The translations under genes were made by a program, and so were the position numbers. The notes under the pieces were generated by a model, which saw only the letters and a program-made list of their open reading frames with translations, was not told the DNA's origin and searched no databases. A stretch of 64,000 nucleotides of DNA from Meiothermus sp. (lineage in GTDB: Bacteria > Deinococcota > Deinococci > Deinococcales > Thermaceae): positions 1 through 64,000 of the forward strand of contig NZ_JANWVH010000001.1 of assembly GCF_025056915.1 (NCBI RefSeq), given 5' to 3'. Shown here one piece after another: positions 49,284-57,908 of this stretch. Within the stretch, counting starts at the first letter, position 1, and every line of letters begins with the position of its first letter.

Positions 49284-51782
49284 TTGCTTTCAGCGGCGAC
49301 GACCTGGCTGGCGCAACGAAGACTCGAGCTCTGGACGGGTCTCCTGATGCTTGGGGTGTATGGGCTTTCCTTTCCGCAACTTTACCAGACCTTCGGCAAC
49401 AATCTGCTGATTCTGGGGTTTCCCGGGCTGTTGCTTTTGAGCTGGGGGCTGGGCCTGTGGGGGGCGGCGCTGGTGGGCCTGCTCAATGTTCCGATGCAGG
49501 TGCTGCTCCTCAACCTGGGCGCTGCTCAGTGGGACGCAGGGCTGAGGGAAGTTGTGCAGCTCATGACCGGAACCGGCCTGGCCGCATGTCTGGCCATGGG
49601 GTTGTTTCGTTTTCAGTATGACCGCCGCTCGAGCGCCGAAGCAGCCATGCGGGAAAGCCAGGCCCAGGCCCAGGACCGCAACCTCGAGCTCTCCCTCTTT
49701 TCGAGGGTGCGCGACGGGCTGACCCGCGACCTCGAGCCCACCGCCTTAATGCGGGGGGTGGTGGACGCCCTGCACGATCACCCCCGCTTCGATAGCGTGG
49801 CTGCCTACCAGCCCGATGGTGAGGGGCTGCGTCAGGTCTGCTCGGGCGGAAAACAAACCCTGCCCGAGCAGTTTGGTCCGGCCCACGAGGTGGTCTATCG
49901 GGCAGCCCGGTCTGCCGAGACGGTGGTGCTGTACACCACCGAGGAGCGCAGCCATGCCGGCGTGCTGGGGGAGCGGAGCCTGATTGCGGTGCCGTTGCTG
50001 GTGAAGGGAAGCGTGCAGGGGGTGCTGGTAGCGAGCTGTGGGGCCTCCGACCTCGACCCGCGCGATGTCCGCTTTTTGGAAGGGGTGGCGGGGCAGCTAA
50101 GCCTGGCCATTGACCGCGCCCAGGTATACGAGGCCCTGCGCGAACAGGAGGCCACCTATCGAACCCTGCTGGAGACCCTGCCCGACGCGGTGGCCCTGTA
50201 CGACGGCTCGAAGCTGCTCTACCTCAACCCGGCGGGCCTGCGCGGGCTGGGCTACCAGCGGCTGGACGAGGTGGTGGGGCAGCCCCTCACGCTCTTCGTG
50301 CACCCCGATTCGCTGCCGCGGGTGGCCGAGCGGGTGCAGCGGATTCTGGGGGGTGAGCCCGACGCGCTCGAAGAGATTCGCCTGGTGGCCCGGGACGGGC
50401 GCGAACTCGAGGTCGAGGCCCTGGGCTTCCTGGTGCAGATTGCGGGCCACAAACAGGTCATGATCTCCATCCGCGATGTGGGCGAGCGCAAACGCCAGCA
50501 GGCCCGCATCGAGTACCTGGCCTACCACGACCCCCTGACCGACCTGCCCAACCGCCGCAAGCTGTGGGCGGTGGCCGAGACGGTCTTTGTGGCCGACCGC
50601 CGCAAGCGTGAAACCCCGGCCCTGATCTACCTCGACCTGGACAACTTTAAAGTAGTTAACGACACCCTCGGCCATCAGGCCGGCGACGAACTTCTGCGCC
50701 AGATAGCCCTGCGGATCAAGGAGGTGCTGCGCCAGGGCGACCTGCTGGCCCGCATGGGGGGCGACGAGTTTGCGGTGCTGCTTCCATCTGCCGACCGTGC
50801 CTCGGCGACTGCTGCCGCTCGCCGGGTGAACGGGGTGTTTGAAACCCCCTTCAACCTGGGCGACCACGCCATTCACGTCCAGGCCAGCCTGGGGGTGGCG
50901 CTTTACCCCGAACACGGCCAGACCCTCGACGAGCTGGCCCGCGCCGCCGATGTGGCCATGTACCAGGCCAAGCACGCCCGCACCGGAATCGCCATCTACG
51001 ACCCCACCCAGGACCTTAATTCCCTCGAGCGCCTGGAGACCGTGCAACAGCTCCGCCAGACCATCCAGGAGGGCCGCTTCCTGATCCAGTACCAGCCTAT
51101 TCTGAACATCCAAAGCCGCTTTGTGAGCAAATGGGAGGCCCTGGTGCGCTGGGAGCACCCCACCCGGGGCCTTCTGCACCCCAGCGAGTTTGTGCCGCTG
51201 GCCGAAGAGGCCGGTCTGGTAGGAGAACTCGACCTGGCCGTGCTCAAGCAGGCCGTGCAGGATCAGCGGCGGCTGGGCGGTGAGCTGGCGATCAATTTTT
51301 CCGCCGTGACCCTGGCCCACCCCAACTGGGTGCGGGAGGTGGTGCGTTCGCTGGTCGAAGAGACCCTCCAGCCCAGCCTGCTGTGGCTCGAGATCACCGA
51401 GTCGGCCCTGCTGCCCGAGCGGCAGAAATGGCTGGGGGGGCTGGTGGCCTTGCGCGGGCTGGGGGTGCGGGTGGCGCTGGACGACTTCGGCATCGGCTAC
51501 TCGTCGCTGGCCCACCTCAAGCAGGTGCCCGTTGACCTCATCAAGATAGACAAAAGCTTCATCGGTGAAATCGGCAGCAACCGGGCCGCCGAGGACATCC
51601 TGCGGGCCATGCTGCAACTGGCCAATGCGTTCGGCCTCAAGACCCTGGCCGAGGGGGTGGAAAACCGGGCGCAGCTCGAGTGGCTGGCCCGCCACGGCTG
51701 CCACTACGCCCAGGGCTACTACATCGGCCTGCCCATGTCCGCCGATCAAGCCGCCAGAGAGGTGTTCACCAAGGCCTTCTGA
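49284..51782 (+). CDS. Membrane-anchored GAF-PAS-GGDEF-EAL cyclic-di-GMP enzyme
   Basis: 832 residues. Two or three N-terminal transmembrane helices (about 15-100), a GAF domain (135-285), a PAS domain (290-405), GGDEF (425-590) and EAL (595-832). The GGDEF motif ARMGGDEFAVLLP is intact near 491 and is preceded by an inhibitory site RQGD. EAL motifs are complete: KWEALVRW, AINFSAV, EITESALL, LDDFGIGYSSL, IKIDKSF and LAEGVEN. So both synthesis and breakdown of cyclic-di-GMP are possible, controlled by the sensory domains. TTG at 49284 is chosen for GGAGGG 7 bases upstream; TTG at 49269 is the alternative. Confidence 0.94.
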   Translation: MLSAATTWLAQRRLELWTGLLMLGVYGLSFPQLYQTFGNNLLILGFPGLLLLSWGLGLWGAALVGLLNVPMQVLLLNLGAAQWDAGLREVVQLMTGTGLAACLAMGLFRFQYDRRSSAEAAMRESQAQAQDRNLELSLFSRVRDGLTRDLEPTALMRGVVDALHDHPRFDSVAAYQPDGEGLRQVCSGGKQTLPEQFGPAHEVVYRAARSAETVVLYTTEERSHAGVLGERSLIAVPLLVKGSVQGVLVASCGASDLDPRDVRFLEGVAGQLSLAIDRAQVYEALREQEATYRTLLETLPDAVALYDGSKLLYLNPAGLRGLGYQRLDEVVGQPLTLFVHPDSLPRVAERVQRILGGEPDALEEIRLVARDGRELEVEALGFLVQIAGHKQVMISIRDVGERKRQQARIEYLAYHDPLTDLPNRRKLWAVAETVFVADRRKRETPALIYLDLDNFKVVNDTLGHQAGDELLRQIALRIKEVLRQGDLLARMGGDEFAVLLPSADRASATAAARRVNGVFETPFNLGDHAIHVQASLGVALYPEHGQTLDELARAADVAMYQAKHARTGIAIYDPTQDLNSLERLETVQQLRQTIQEGRFLIQYQPILNIQSRFVSKWEALVRWEHPTRGLLHPSEFVPLAEEAGLVGELDLAVLKQAVQDQRRLGGELAINFSAVTLAHPNWVREVVRSLVEETLQPSLLWLEITESALLPERQKWLGGLVALRGLGVRVALDDFGIGYSSLAHLKQVPVDLIKIDKSFIGEIGSNRAAEDILRAMLQLANAFGLKTLAEGVENRAQLEWLARHGCHYAQGYYIGLPMSADQAAREVFTKAF

Positions 51783-51848
51783 AAGCGCAACGGCCCGATT
51801 TGCTTCTGCCCCACGGTGTGAAACCCGGCCCCACCTTACCCTCGAGCT

Positions 51849-52490
51849 GTGAATGCGCTCTTGCTGGGAGCTACGGGCGGCATTGGGCAGTCGCTGGCCC
51901 GACATCTGGGAGGCCGGGTGGGCCGGTTGTGGCTTTCGGGGCGCAACGGCCAGATGCTGGCCAGCCTGGCCCGCGACCTGGGGGCGCTGGCAGCCCCCGC
52001 CGAGCTGGGCCATGAGCTCGAGGTGCAGGCGCTGGCCGAAGAGGTAGGGCCCTTAGACTTGCTCCTGTATGCGGCGGGCGCGGTGCAGAAGGCCGGCCTG
52101 CGCGAACAGAACCTGGCCGACCTCGAGCGCCTCGCCGCCGCCAACCTGGGGGGGCTGGCCCTGATGCTTAAGTACGCCCGCTTCAACCCCCAGGCGCGGG
52201 TGGGGGTGCTGGGGGTCTACCCCGACCTCATCAGCGTTCCTGGGCTTTCAGCGTATGCCGCAACCAAGCTGGGGGCCGAAGGATTGGTCAACGTGGCCCG
52301 CAAGGAGTTCCGCCGCGAGGGGGTGCGCTTTTGCCTGGTGCGCCTGCCCGCTGTGGCCACCAACCTCTGGGCCCCGCTGGGCGGGCCGCCCAAAACGGCC
52401 CTGCATCCAGATCTGGCGGCGTTGCGTATTCTGGAAGGCATCCTGGCCGAGCCGATGCCGGAGGTTCTGGAGATTCGCCAGGCGATGTGA
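51849..52490 (+). CDS. Short-chain dehydrogenase/reductase (SDR), small
   Basis: 213 residues. The cofactor motif LLGATGGIGQSLARHLGG, LLYAAGAVQKAGL (NNAG-like), VLGVYPDLISVPGLSAYAATKLGAEGL with the catalytic Ser/Tyr/Lys triad and PAVATNLWAP are all in place. It reduces or oxidises an unknown carbonyl/alcohol with NAD(P). It is shorter than usual SDRs (about 250). The start is a GTG at 51849 with no ribosome site. It follows the GGDEF-EAL gene by 66 bases and precedes the YceI-like gene by 14, so it may be in one transcript with the latter. Confidence 0.87.
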   Translation: MNALLLGATGGIGQSLARHLGGRVGRLWLSGRNGQMLASLARDLGALAAPAELGHELEVQALAEEVGPLDLLLYAAGAVQKAGLREQNLADLERLAAANLGGLALMLKYARFNPQARVGVLGVYPDLISVPGLSAYAATKLGAEGLVNVARKEFRREGVRFCLVRLPAVATNLWAPLGGPPKTALHPDLAALRILEGILAEPMPEVLEIRQAM

Positions 52491-52504
52491 ACGGGGGTAA
52501 AGCC

Positions 52505-53044
52505 ATGAAGCCTTGGAAAACGCTCGGACTCCTGCTGCTGGGGGTGTTTTCCGCTGGGTCGCAGGCCCAGACCAACCAGTATGCCATCGAGGGGCGGGTG
52601 ACCTATGCAGCGAGCTACAACCTGGGCCGCTGGGAGGGGGTCAACACCAGCGTGCGCGGCACCGTGCGCTGGAACAGCCAGAGCGGTGAGGCCTCGGGTC
52701 AGGTATGTGTGGACCTGGGCCGCTTCGACTCGGGCAACCCCCTGCGCGATGCCGATGCGCGGGGGGTTTTCGACGTCAACCGCTTTCCCCAGAGCTGCCT
52801 CGAGCTCGAGCGCCTGCTGCAAACCGGCGAGGATGCCGTGCTCAGCGGCACCCTGGAGATTAGCGGTACCCGGCGGGCGGTGCGGATTAGCGGCAAGCTG
52901 ACTCGAGAGGGCAGCGGCTACCGGTTTGTGGGCGCTTTCAACACCAGCTTCTCGGAGTGGCGGCTTACACCGCCGAGCCTGCTGTTTTTGCGGGTCAACG
53001 ACCCGGTGGAGGTGCGCCTCGAGGCACGGGCCATCTTGCGTTAA
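52505..53044 (+). CDS. YceI-like periplasmic protein
   Basis: 179 residues. Signal peptide MKPWKTLGLLLLGVFSAGSQAQ, then a beta-rich body with YAIEGRVTYAASYNLGRWEGVNTSVRGTVRWN and ARGVFDVNRFPQSCLELERLLQ, the layout of the YceI lipocalin-like fold that binds isoprenoid or amphiphilic ligands. Sequence is divergent, so the ligand is unknown. GGGGGTAAAG lies a few bases before the ATG. It may be cotranscribed with the SDR gene. Confidence 0.75.
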   Translation: MKPWKTLGLLLLGVFSAGSQAQTNQYAIEGRVTYAASYNLGRWEGVNTSVRGTVRWNSQSGEASGQVCVDLGRFDSGNPLRDADARGVFDVNRFPQSCLELERLLQTGEDAVLSGTLEISGTRRAVRISGKLTREGSGYRFVGAFNTSFSEWRLTPPSLLFLRVNDPVEVRLEARAILR

Positions 53045-53067
53045 GTAAAGCAAAACTAAAGAGCTCC

Positions 53068-53096
53068 TTGAACCTCGACCTAAGGTGGGCTGATAG
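53068..53096 (+). promoter_or_regulatory. Promoter of the lipoprotein gene
   Basis: TTGAAC (53068-53073), a 17-base spacer and TGATAG (53091-53096) precede GGAGG and the ATG at 53116. A reasonable housekeeping-type promoter. Confidence 0.5.
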
Positions 53097-53115
53097 GCTC
53101 GGAGTGGAGGTTCCC

Positions 53116-54132
53116 ATGCGGAAACAGACCTTCCTGCTTTGGGCCTTGGTTTCACTGCTGGCCTGCAACGCGCCCGAGGCCAGCCCCCCGGCCCCCCCGC
53201 CCGGTCAGCCCGCACCGGTGGCGGGGCAAGCCTGCCCGGACTGGGTTCACAACCGGCACACCGTGCGCGGCCCCGACGGGGAACTGTATCCAACCTGGCA
53301 TCCTCAAGTGGACCCCGAGTACCGCTGCTACTTCACCCACGACCACGGCGACGACCCCCGCACCAGCCTGGCCAACCCCGAACTGCCGCCCTTCGGCTAC
53401 GTGGGCAAGCTGGCCGGCATGCCCGAGGCCCACGAGGGCTTCAAGGTGTTTGTTTCCAATCGGGGCACCCGCAACGACGAGGACCGCATTGCCCTGACCA
53501 GCACCCGCATCGTGGCCCACATGGGCACCGGTGGGGTGCGGCGCTACAGCGTGCGCCAGCACTCCCTGATGTTCGACCTGGTGGCCCCCAGCGGACACCG
53601 GGTGAGCGTGCAGGGCATGGCCGACACCGGCCTGGTCGGCTCCATCTGTGAGCGCGACCCCACCCTCAACGACGCCGACCCCAACAACGACATTGGCCGC
53701 AGCGTGATGACCCTTCCCGGAACCGGCTGCCACAGCCAAAACCCCGGCTCCCTCTACGAAATCTGGTCCTTCAAACTGCGCCTGGCCGATAAAGCCGAGG
53801 TGATTGCCTCGACCGCCGTCTTCGACCCCATCACCACCATGAACCCTTCCAACCCAAGCGAACTGCACTACACCGAGCAGGTGTTCAGGGGCTTTAGCGA
53901 GTTGCGGGGGTGCAATCGAGAGGCCTACCACGGGCCGGTCTACTGGTACAACTCAAGCGGCCCCGAGGTGTTTTTCACCGATGCCTTCGGCAGGCCCGGG
54001 GGCCCCATCCGGCAGTTCGTCTCCCGCCACAACGACATCGGCATCTGGATGGCGCAGCGCTCAGATGGTTTCCTGAACCAGTTCAAGCTGCCCAAAAACC
54101 ACTGTGCGCCTGGGCTGGGCCTTCTGAACTAG
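53116..54132 (+). CDS. Predicted lipoprotein of unknown function
   Basis: 338 residues. MRKQTFLLWALVSLLACNA is a lipoprotein signal with lipobox LLAC (Cys17), then a Pro-rich linker. The mature part has a conserved-looking core: CPDWVHNRHTVRGPDGELYPTWHPQVDPEYRCYFTHDHGDDPR, FKVFVSNRGTRNDEDR and CHSQNPGSLYEIWSFK. Several His and Asp suggest metal binding, but no known family is recognised. GGAGG lies 5 bases before the ATG. The upstream in-frame start at 52957 lies inside the YceI-like gene and is rejected. Confidence 0.8.
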   Translation: MRKQTFLLWALVSLLACNAPEASPPAPPPGQPAPVAGQACPDWVHNRHTVRGPDGELYPTWHPQVDPEYRCYFTHDHGDDPRTSLANPELPPFGYVGKLAGMPEAHEGFKVFVSNRGTRNDEDRIALTSTRIVAHMGTGGVRRYSVRQHSLMFDLVAPSGHRVSVQGMADTGLVGSICERDPTLNDADPNNDIGRSVMTLPGTGCHSQNPGSLYEIWSFKLRLADKAEVIASTAVFDPITTMNPSNPSELHYTEQVFRGFSELRGCNREAYHGPVYWYNSSGPEVFFTDAFGRPGGPIRQFVSRHNDIGIWMAQRSDGFLNQFKLPKNHCAPGLGLLN

Positions 54133-54167
54133 CCTCCTGACCCAGTCGAAGTTGTCGGGGCTATCTT

Positions 54168-54317
54168 TATCGCGCTCTTCACAGACGTGGCTGCCCACGA
54201 AAACGAGCATGCGTCTGAGCCGAGACGCATGTTTTCGAGTTTCCGGGCGGCCACTGTTCTGTTCAGAACCCGGCTTCCTCCAACTCGAATGGCTCACAAT
54301 ATGTGAAGAGCGCTCTA
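54168..54317 (+). repeat. Family A inverted-repeat element (150 bp)
   Basis: Runs from TATCGCGCTCTTCACAGACG to ATGTGAAGAGCGCTCTA, TA at both ends. The arms GAAAACGAGCATGCGTCT and AGACGCATGTTTTC pair internally, giving a long imperfect hairpin. It starts 36 bases after the lipoprotein stop codon. Confidence 0.88.
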
Positions 54318-54599
54318 TTCGGCACCACACCAACTCCAGACCTACAAGTAACTTTGTGGGAGGTAGGAGGCAGGTAGTGGGTTCGTTCGGCGCATCGCGC
54401 TGTCGGCGTTCCCTCCCACAATGGCATGGGGGAGGTATGGGGTGCCGGGCGAATCATGCCAACTTCAGGCGTCCGGGCAACTTTCAAGGGTACACAGGAT
54501 GGGCGTGGATGGTGGGTCTCCAGCGCGTGCCCTAACCCCAAACCCTGCTCCCTGCCTCATTGCTCATACAGTTTGTGGAGTGTTGAAGCAAGGATGGTA
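54318..54599. repeat. Spacer with a possible third repeat family (C)
   Basis: No gene supported. The segment CCCCAAACCCTGCTCCCTGC (around 54538) and GCAAGGATGGTAT (54588) reappear in similar order near 60853-60901 (CCCCCAAACCCCTGCTCCCTG and GCAAAGATGGTAT). A looser relative lies near 59115-59180. This suggests an old, decayed dispersed sequence. Confidence 0.4.
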
Positions 54600-55949
54600 T
54601 CAATCGAAAATTTTTCCTGGGTTGAGCAGGTTCTGAGGGTCGAAGAGCTGCTTGATCTGCCGCATCCAGGCCAGGGCGGGGCCGTGCTCCTGGAGGAGAT
54701 ATTTTTTCTTGCGCAGCCCCACCCCGTGCTCGCCGGTGCAGGTGCCGCCCAGGGCCAGGGTGTGCTCGACCAGCCGTTCGGAAAAGGTTTCCGCACGCGG
54801 GTCGCCGGGTTCGTGCACCACCAGGGTGTGAAAATTGCCATCGCCCACATGACCCAGGATGTTGCCGGTAAGGTTCATCTCCCGCAACAGGCGGCTCGAG
54901 TACGCCACCAGCTCGGGCATCTTGGAGATGGGCACGGCGGTATCGGTGGAGAGGTATTCCTTGCCGGGAAACAGGTTGACCAAGGCCCAGTAGGCCTGGT
55001 GCCGGGCCTCCCACTGAGCAGTGCGTTCCTCCTGGGTGCGGGCGCTGTCAATGCTAAGGGCTCCGGCCTCCCGCATCAGCCCCAGCGCCATACCTGACTC
55101 GGCTTCCAGGGCTTCTTTGGTCGAAGAGTGAAACTCCACAAACAGGGCCGGTTTTTCAGGGTAGCTGCGGCCCAGGTAGTGGTTGATGGCCTGGATGCCC
55201 ACCTCGTCCACGAGCTCGAGCCTGGCCACCGGCAGCCCGCTGGCCATCACCGCGTAGGCGGCCTGGGCGGTGTCGGAAAGGTCGTTGAAAAAGACCCGAA
55301 GGGTGTGGATGTGCTCGGGGATGGGGTGCAGCCTGAGGGTCAGCCGGGTGATGATGCCCAGGGTGCCCTCGGAGCCGATGAACAAGTCCTTGAGGTCGTA
55401 ACCGGCGCTGGTTTTGCGAACCCCCCGGCCTAGCTCGAGCACCTCGCCACTGGCCAGCACCACCTGCAAAGCCAGGACATTCTGCCGCATGCCACCGTAA
55501 CGCACGGTGGTGGTGCCCGAGGCGTTGGTGGCGGCCATGCCGCCGAGGCTGGCATCGGCCCCGGGGTCTACCGGGAAGAACAGCCCGGTGCCCTTGAGGG
55601 CCTCATTGAGGGCTTTGCGGGTCAGGCCCGGCTCCACCACCACCATGAAGTCCTGGGGCCGGACTTCCAGAATTCGGTTCATCCGGGAAACATCCAGCGA
55701 GAGGGCTTCGCCCTGGGGGATCACGTGCCCTTCGATGCTGGTACCGGCGCCAAAGGGCACCACCGGGACGTGGTTGGCCCGTGCCCAGGCCAGGGTGGTC
55801 TGAATGTCGGCGGGGCTTTCGGCAAAAACCACGGCCAGTGGGGGTTTGCGCAGAGGGTAGCTTTCATCTTTGCCGTGGGTCTCGAGGTCGGCGGGGGCGG
55901 TGCTGACCTTCTGGGGCAGGAGGTGTTTTAGGCTTTCCAGCATGACCAT
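54600..55949 (-). CDS. FAD-linked oxidase, GlcD / D-lactate dehydrogenase-like
   Basis: 449 residues. The PCMH-type FAD domain has VPVVPFGAGTSIEGHVIP, VEPGLTRKALNEAL, DPGADASLGGMAATNASGTTTVRYG and DLFIGSEGTLGIITRLTLRLHP. The C-terminal domain ends in GHVGDGNFH and GGTCTGEHGVGLRKK, the metal/substrate region. These fit D-2-hydroxy-acid dehydrogenases (D-lactate or glycolate). Bacterial glycolate oxidase needs GlcE and GlcF; only a short GlcE-like gene is present, 48 kb away, so D-lactate is equally likely. TAGGCT just before the ATG suggests a leaderless mRNA. Confidence 0.9.
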   Translation of the reverse strand: MVMLESLKHLLPQKVSTAPADLETHGKDESYPLRKPPLAVVFAESPADIQTTLAWARANHVPVVPFGAGTSIEGHVIPQGEALSLDVSRMNRILEVRPQDFMVVVEPGLTRKALNEALKGTGLFFPVDPGADASLGGMAATNASGTTTVRYGGMRQNVLALQVVLASGEVLELGRGVRKTSAGYDLKDLFIGSEGTLGIITRLTLRLHPIPEHIHTLRVFFNDLSDTAQAAYAVMASGLPVARLELVDEVGIQAINHYLGRSYPEKPALFVEFHSSTKEALEAESGMALGLMREAGALSIDSARTQEERTAQWEARHQAYWALVNLFPGKEYLSTDTAVPISKMPELVAYSSRLLREMNLTGNILGHVGDGNFHTLVVHEPGDPRAETFSERLVEHTLALGGTCTGEHGVGLRKKKYLLQEHGPALAWMRQIKQLFDPQNLLNPGKIFD

Positions 55950-56101
55950 AGCCTAACCCGACGGCAGGTTGGGCAGCGTGACCTGTCGCCCGCTGGGTTG
56001 GTGATATTTGGCCCACATAAGGAGGCGGAGCGTTAAGTAAAACACCTTGGTGACGAATGGGCCAAACCATCCGGCGCAAACTGCTACCCTGACCCATAGC
56101 G

Positions 56102-56533
56102 ATGAGCACCCTGACCGACGTGGATCAGCCGATTGTGCGCGAAAACCTGCATCAACTCCTCAAAGATGCCTGGATAAAACTTGAACAGCAACCCCTGGAA
56201 GCAGCGGTTCTGGCGCGAAGGGTAGAACATCTGGCACGGCGCTACGGGAACAATCGGGCCTGGGCCCAGAGCCTTTTTATCTGGGGGGTGGGCAGCCTGT
56301 ACGGCGGGGATGCCCAGGAAGCCATTGGACTTTTGTCGAGGGCGCTGGCCGTCTATCGTTTTTTGGACGACGAGCAGGGGCAGTGGTCGTGCTTGAAGGC
56401 CATTGCCCTGGCCTGGAGCAGTCTTGGCGATGCGGCTCAGGCCCTCGAGACCCATTGCCACGCCAATGCCTTCAAGCGCCGCGCCGAGTTTGCGGCTAAG
56501 GCAGGTTGGTTGCGCTGGTTTGCCCACAACTGA
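56102..56533 (+). CDS. Small helical (TPR-like) protein
   Basis: 143 residues, all-helical, with repeat-like spacing of Ala/Leu/Tyr (for example AWAQSLFIWGVGSLYGGDAQEAIGLLSRALAVYRFLDDEQGQWSCLKAIALAWSSLGDAAQALET). The pattern looks like two to three tetratricopeptide repeats. It resembles the protein at 57381 (VLGVNALDRNQPDEALQRLTTALTRFRW), so the two are likely paralogues. TPR proteins bind other proteins; the partner is unknown. There is no ribosome site; TACCCT lies about 10 bases before the ATG. Confidence 0.75.
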   Translation: MSTLTDVDQPIVRENLHQLLKDAWIKLEQQPLEAAVLARRVEHLARRYGNNRAWAQSLFIWGVGSLYGGDAQEAIGLLSRALAVYRFLDDEQGQWSCLKAIALAWSSLGDAAQALETHCHANAFKRRAEFAAKAGWLRWFAHN

Positions 56534-56548
56534 GATTTTTTCCAAATC

Positions 56549-56575
56549 CTGACACTTTTGATGCCCGAGTGTCAG
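56549..56575. repeat. Inverted repeat upstream of the 132-residue gene
   Basis: CTGACACT (56549-56556) and AGTGTCAG (56568-56575) are perfect arms separated by 11 bases. The first arm with its flank, CTGACACTTTTGA, reappears at 63798-63810 upstream of the last gene of the window, suggesting a shared regulatory motif. It could otherwise be a weak terminator for the TPR-like gene. Confidence 0.5.
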
Positions 56576-56653
56576 CATAAGAAGTGGCGTATAGTTCGTC
56601 TGGCACGGGTTATTTTCGCTTGACCGTTGGCTTGCCTTGTTGCAAGCTGAAGT

Positions 56654-57052
56654 ATGGCGAGTGCTGTGAAACGTGAAGTTTGGCAGGACGTAGAGGTGAA
56701 TCTGGAGCTTTCGCTCGAGTTCGACCCCGAGGAGTTTTTGCGGCGCTACCCAGGGCTCTCGCTGGTTCTGGCAGAGCTGCTGATCGGGCCACCCCGGCGC
56801 TGGCGCGACCCGGCTGAGCTGCTGCCCTATGCCGGTTGCAAGAGCCTCGAGGCCCGGCTGCCCCGCCTGCGCTTCAGCCCCCTGGAAACCCGCCCGTTGG
56901 GTCAGGCCCTCGACCGCCTGTTTACAGCCCTGGAGTTTAGCATCGTCGGGCACAAGGTGATGGCGGTTCCACCCCCGAGCAAAGCCCTCGAGTTGCCCGA
57001 AGGGTGGCGGGCACAAACTGGGGTGTGGCTGTGCCACCAGCCGCTCCGATAG
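56654..57052 (+). CDS. Small cytoplasmic protein of unknown function
   Basis: 132 residues, no transmembrane helix. It has a short beta-type start (MASAVKREVWQDVEVNLEL) and repeated Pro-flanked helices (RRWRDPAELLPYAGCKSLEARLPRLRF). Codon use matches the neighbours. No family is recognised and no ribosome site is obvious. It lies between two TPR-like genes on the same strand. Confidence 0.6.
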   Translation: MASAVKREVWQDVEVNLELSLEFDPEEFLRRYPGLSLVLAELLIGPPRRWRDPAELLPYAGCKSLEARLPRLRFSPLETRPLGQALDRLFTALEFSIVGHKVMAVPPPSKALELPEGWRAQTGVWLCHQPLR

Positions 57053-57253
57053 AGGGCCCGCCTCACCCGGCGGTGTCCCATTGGAAGCGTAATCTCCCGA
57101 AACGCGCTCGCGGTATCGGCCCCGTGTATCCACCCCAAATTCCAGACCCGAAGGCTTGTTTGGGCCCCTTGCAGTTATGCAAAAGGCCTGTATACCTGAC
57201 TAATCTTGCTCTCAGTTCCTGAGGCTTGCCGCAGGACGAACAGCCCGGAAAGC

Positions 57254-57282
57254 ATACCCAGTATGGGTATCCTGCTTTTTTT
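57254..57282 (+). terminator. Rho-independent terminator after the 132-residue gene
   Basis: ATACCCA-GTA-TGGGTAT is a perfect 7-bp stem, followed after CCTGC by seven T (57276-57282). Flanking AAAGC/GCTTT may extend the stem. It lies about 200 bases after the stop codon in a 328-base gap (57053-57380), which otherwise holds only a -10-like TATACT near 57338 for the next gene. Confidence 0.7.
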
Positions 57283-57380
57283 GCGGATATTAAAGGCGAA
57301 TGCCTGCTGCAGCTGCTATACTCAATAGGTTGCTGTGGAAACGCTTTTATGGCGTTTCTTGCAGTAATAAGGAGTTTGAA

Positions 57381-57830
57381 GTGGGTCGCTCGTTTTTAGT
57401 TGAAAGTAAGGCCACCACCGAGCAGGTGGAAGCGCTGGTGGCTCAAGCCTGGCAACTCCTGGTCAACCCTGTGGAGGGCCTCGAGTACAAAAACACCGTT
57501 CGGGAACAAGGGCTGGAAATCGAAAAACAAGCCCGTAGCCTGGGCTCTGAAAGCATCTTCGCCATGTCGCAGCTGATCCTTGGAGTTAATGCCCTGGATC
57601 GCAACCAACCGGATGAGGCCCTTCAGCGCCTGACCACAGCCTTGACCCGCTTTCGCTGGCAGTCCGATGTAGCAAACCAATGGTATTGCCTGGCTGCCAT
57701 TGCCCAGGCCTGGTATCTGCTGGACGATTACGAACAGATGCACGAAACCCTGGTCGGGGCCAAAAACCTGAGCCAACCCAGCACCCAGGACAAAATCCGC
57801 TGGCTGGATCGGGTCGGCATGATTTGCTGA
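57381..57830 (+). CDS. Small helical (TPR-like) protein, paralogue of the one at 56102
   Basis: 149 residues. GTG at 57381 follows AAGGAG by 7 bases; a longer in-frame start 81 bases earlier would cross the promoter. The protein is helical with TPR-like spacing (EALVAQAWQLL, SESIFAMSQLILGVNALDRNQPDEALQRLTTALTRF, WYCLAAIAQAWYLLDDYEQMHETL). TATACT near 57338 is a candidate -10. It is followed by a glycosyltransferase gene after 78 bases, perhaps in one transcript. Function unknown. Confidence 0.78.
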   Translation: MGRSFLVESKATTEQVEALVAQAWQLLVNPVEGLEYKNTVREQGLEIEKQARSLGSESIFAMSQLILGVNALDRNQPDEALQRLTTALTRFRWQSDVANQWYCLAAIAQAWYLLDDYEQMHETLVGAKNLSQPSTQDKIRWLDRVGMIC

Positions 57831-57908
57831 AGGGAAGCGCCCCTGGCCATTCGTCAATAAACCAGAAATGCCCTAATCTGGAAAGGCGCAGCATCGGCTG
57901 CGCCTGAT

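Noticed and set aside
50097-52013. 638-codon minus-strand frame across the GGDEF-EAL gene
   Set aside because: Antisense shadow of a gene with complete GGDEF and EAL motifs; product is Gln/His/Gly-rich filler.
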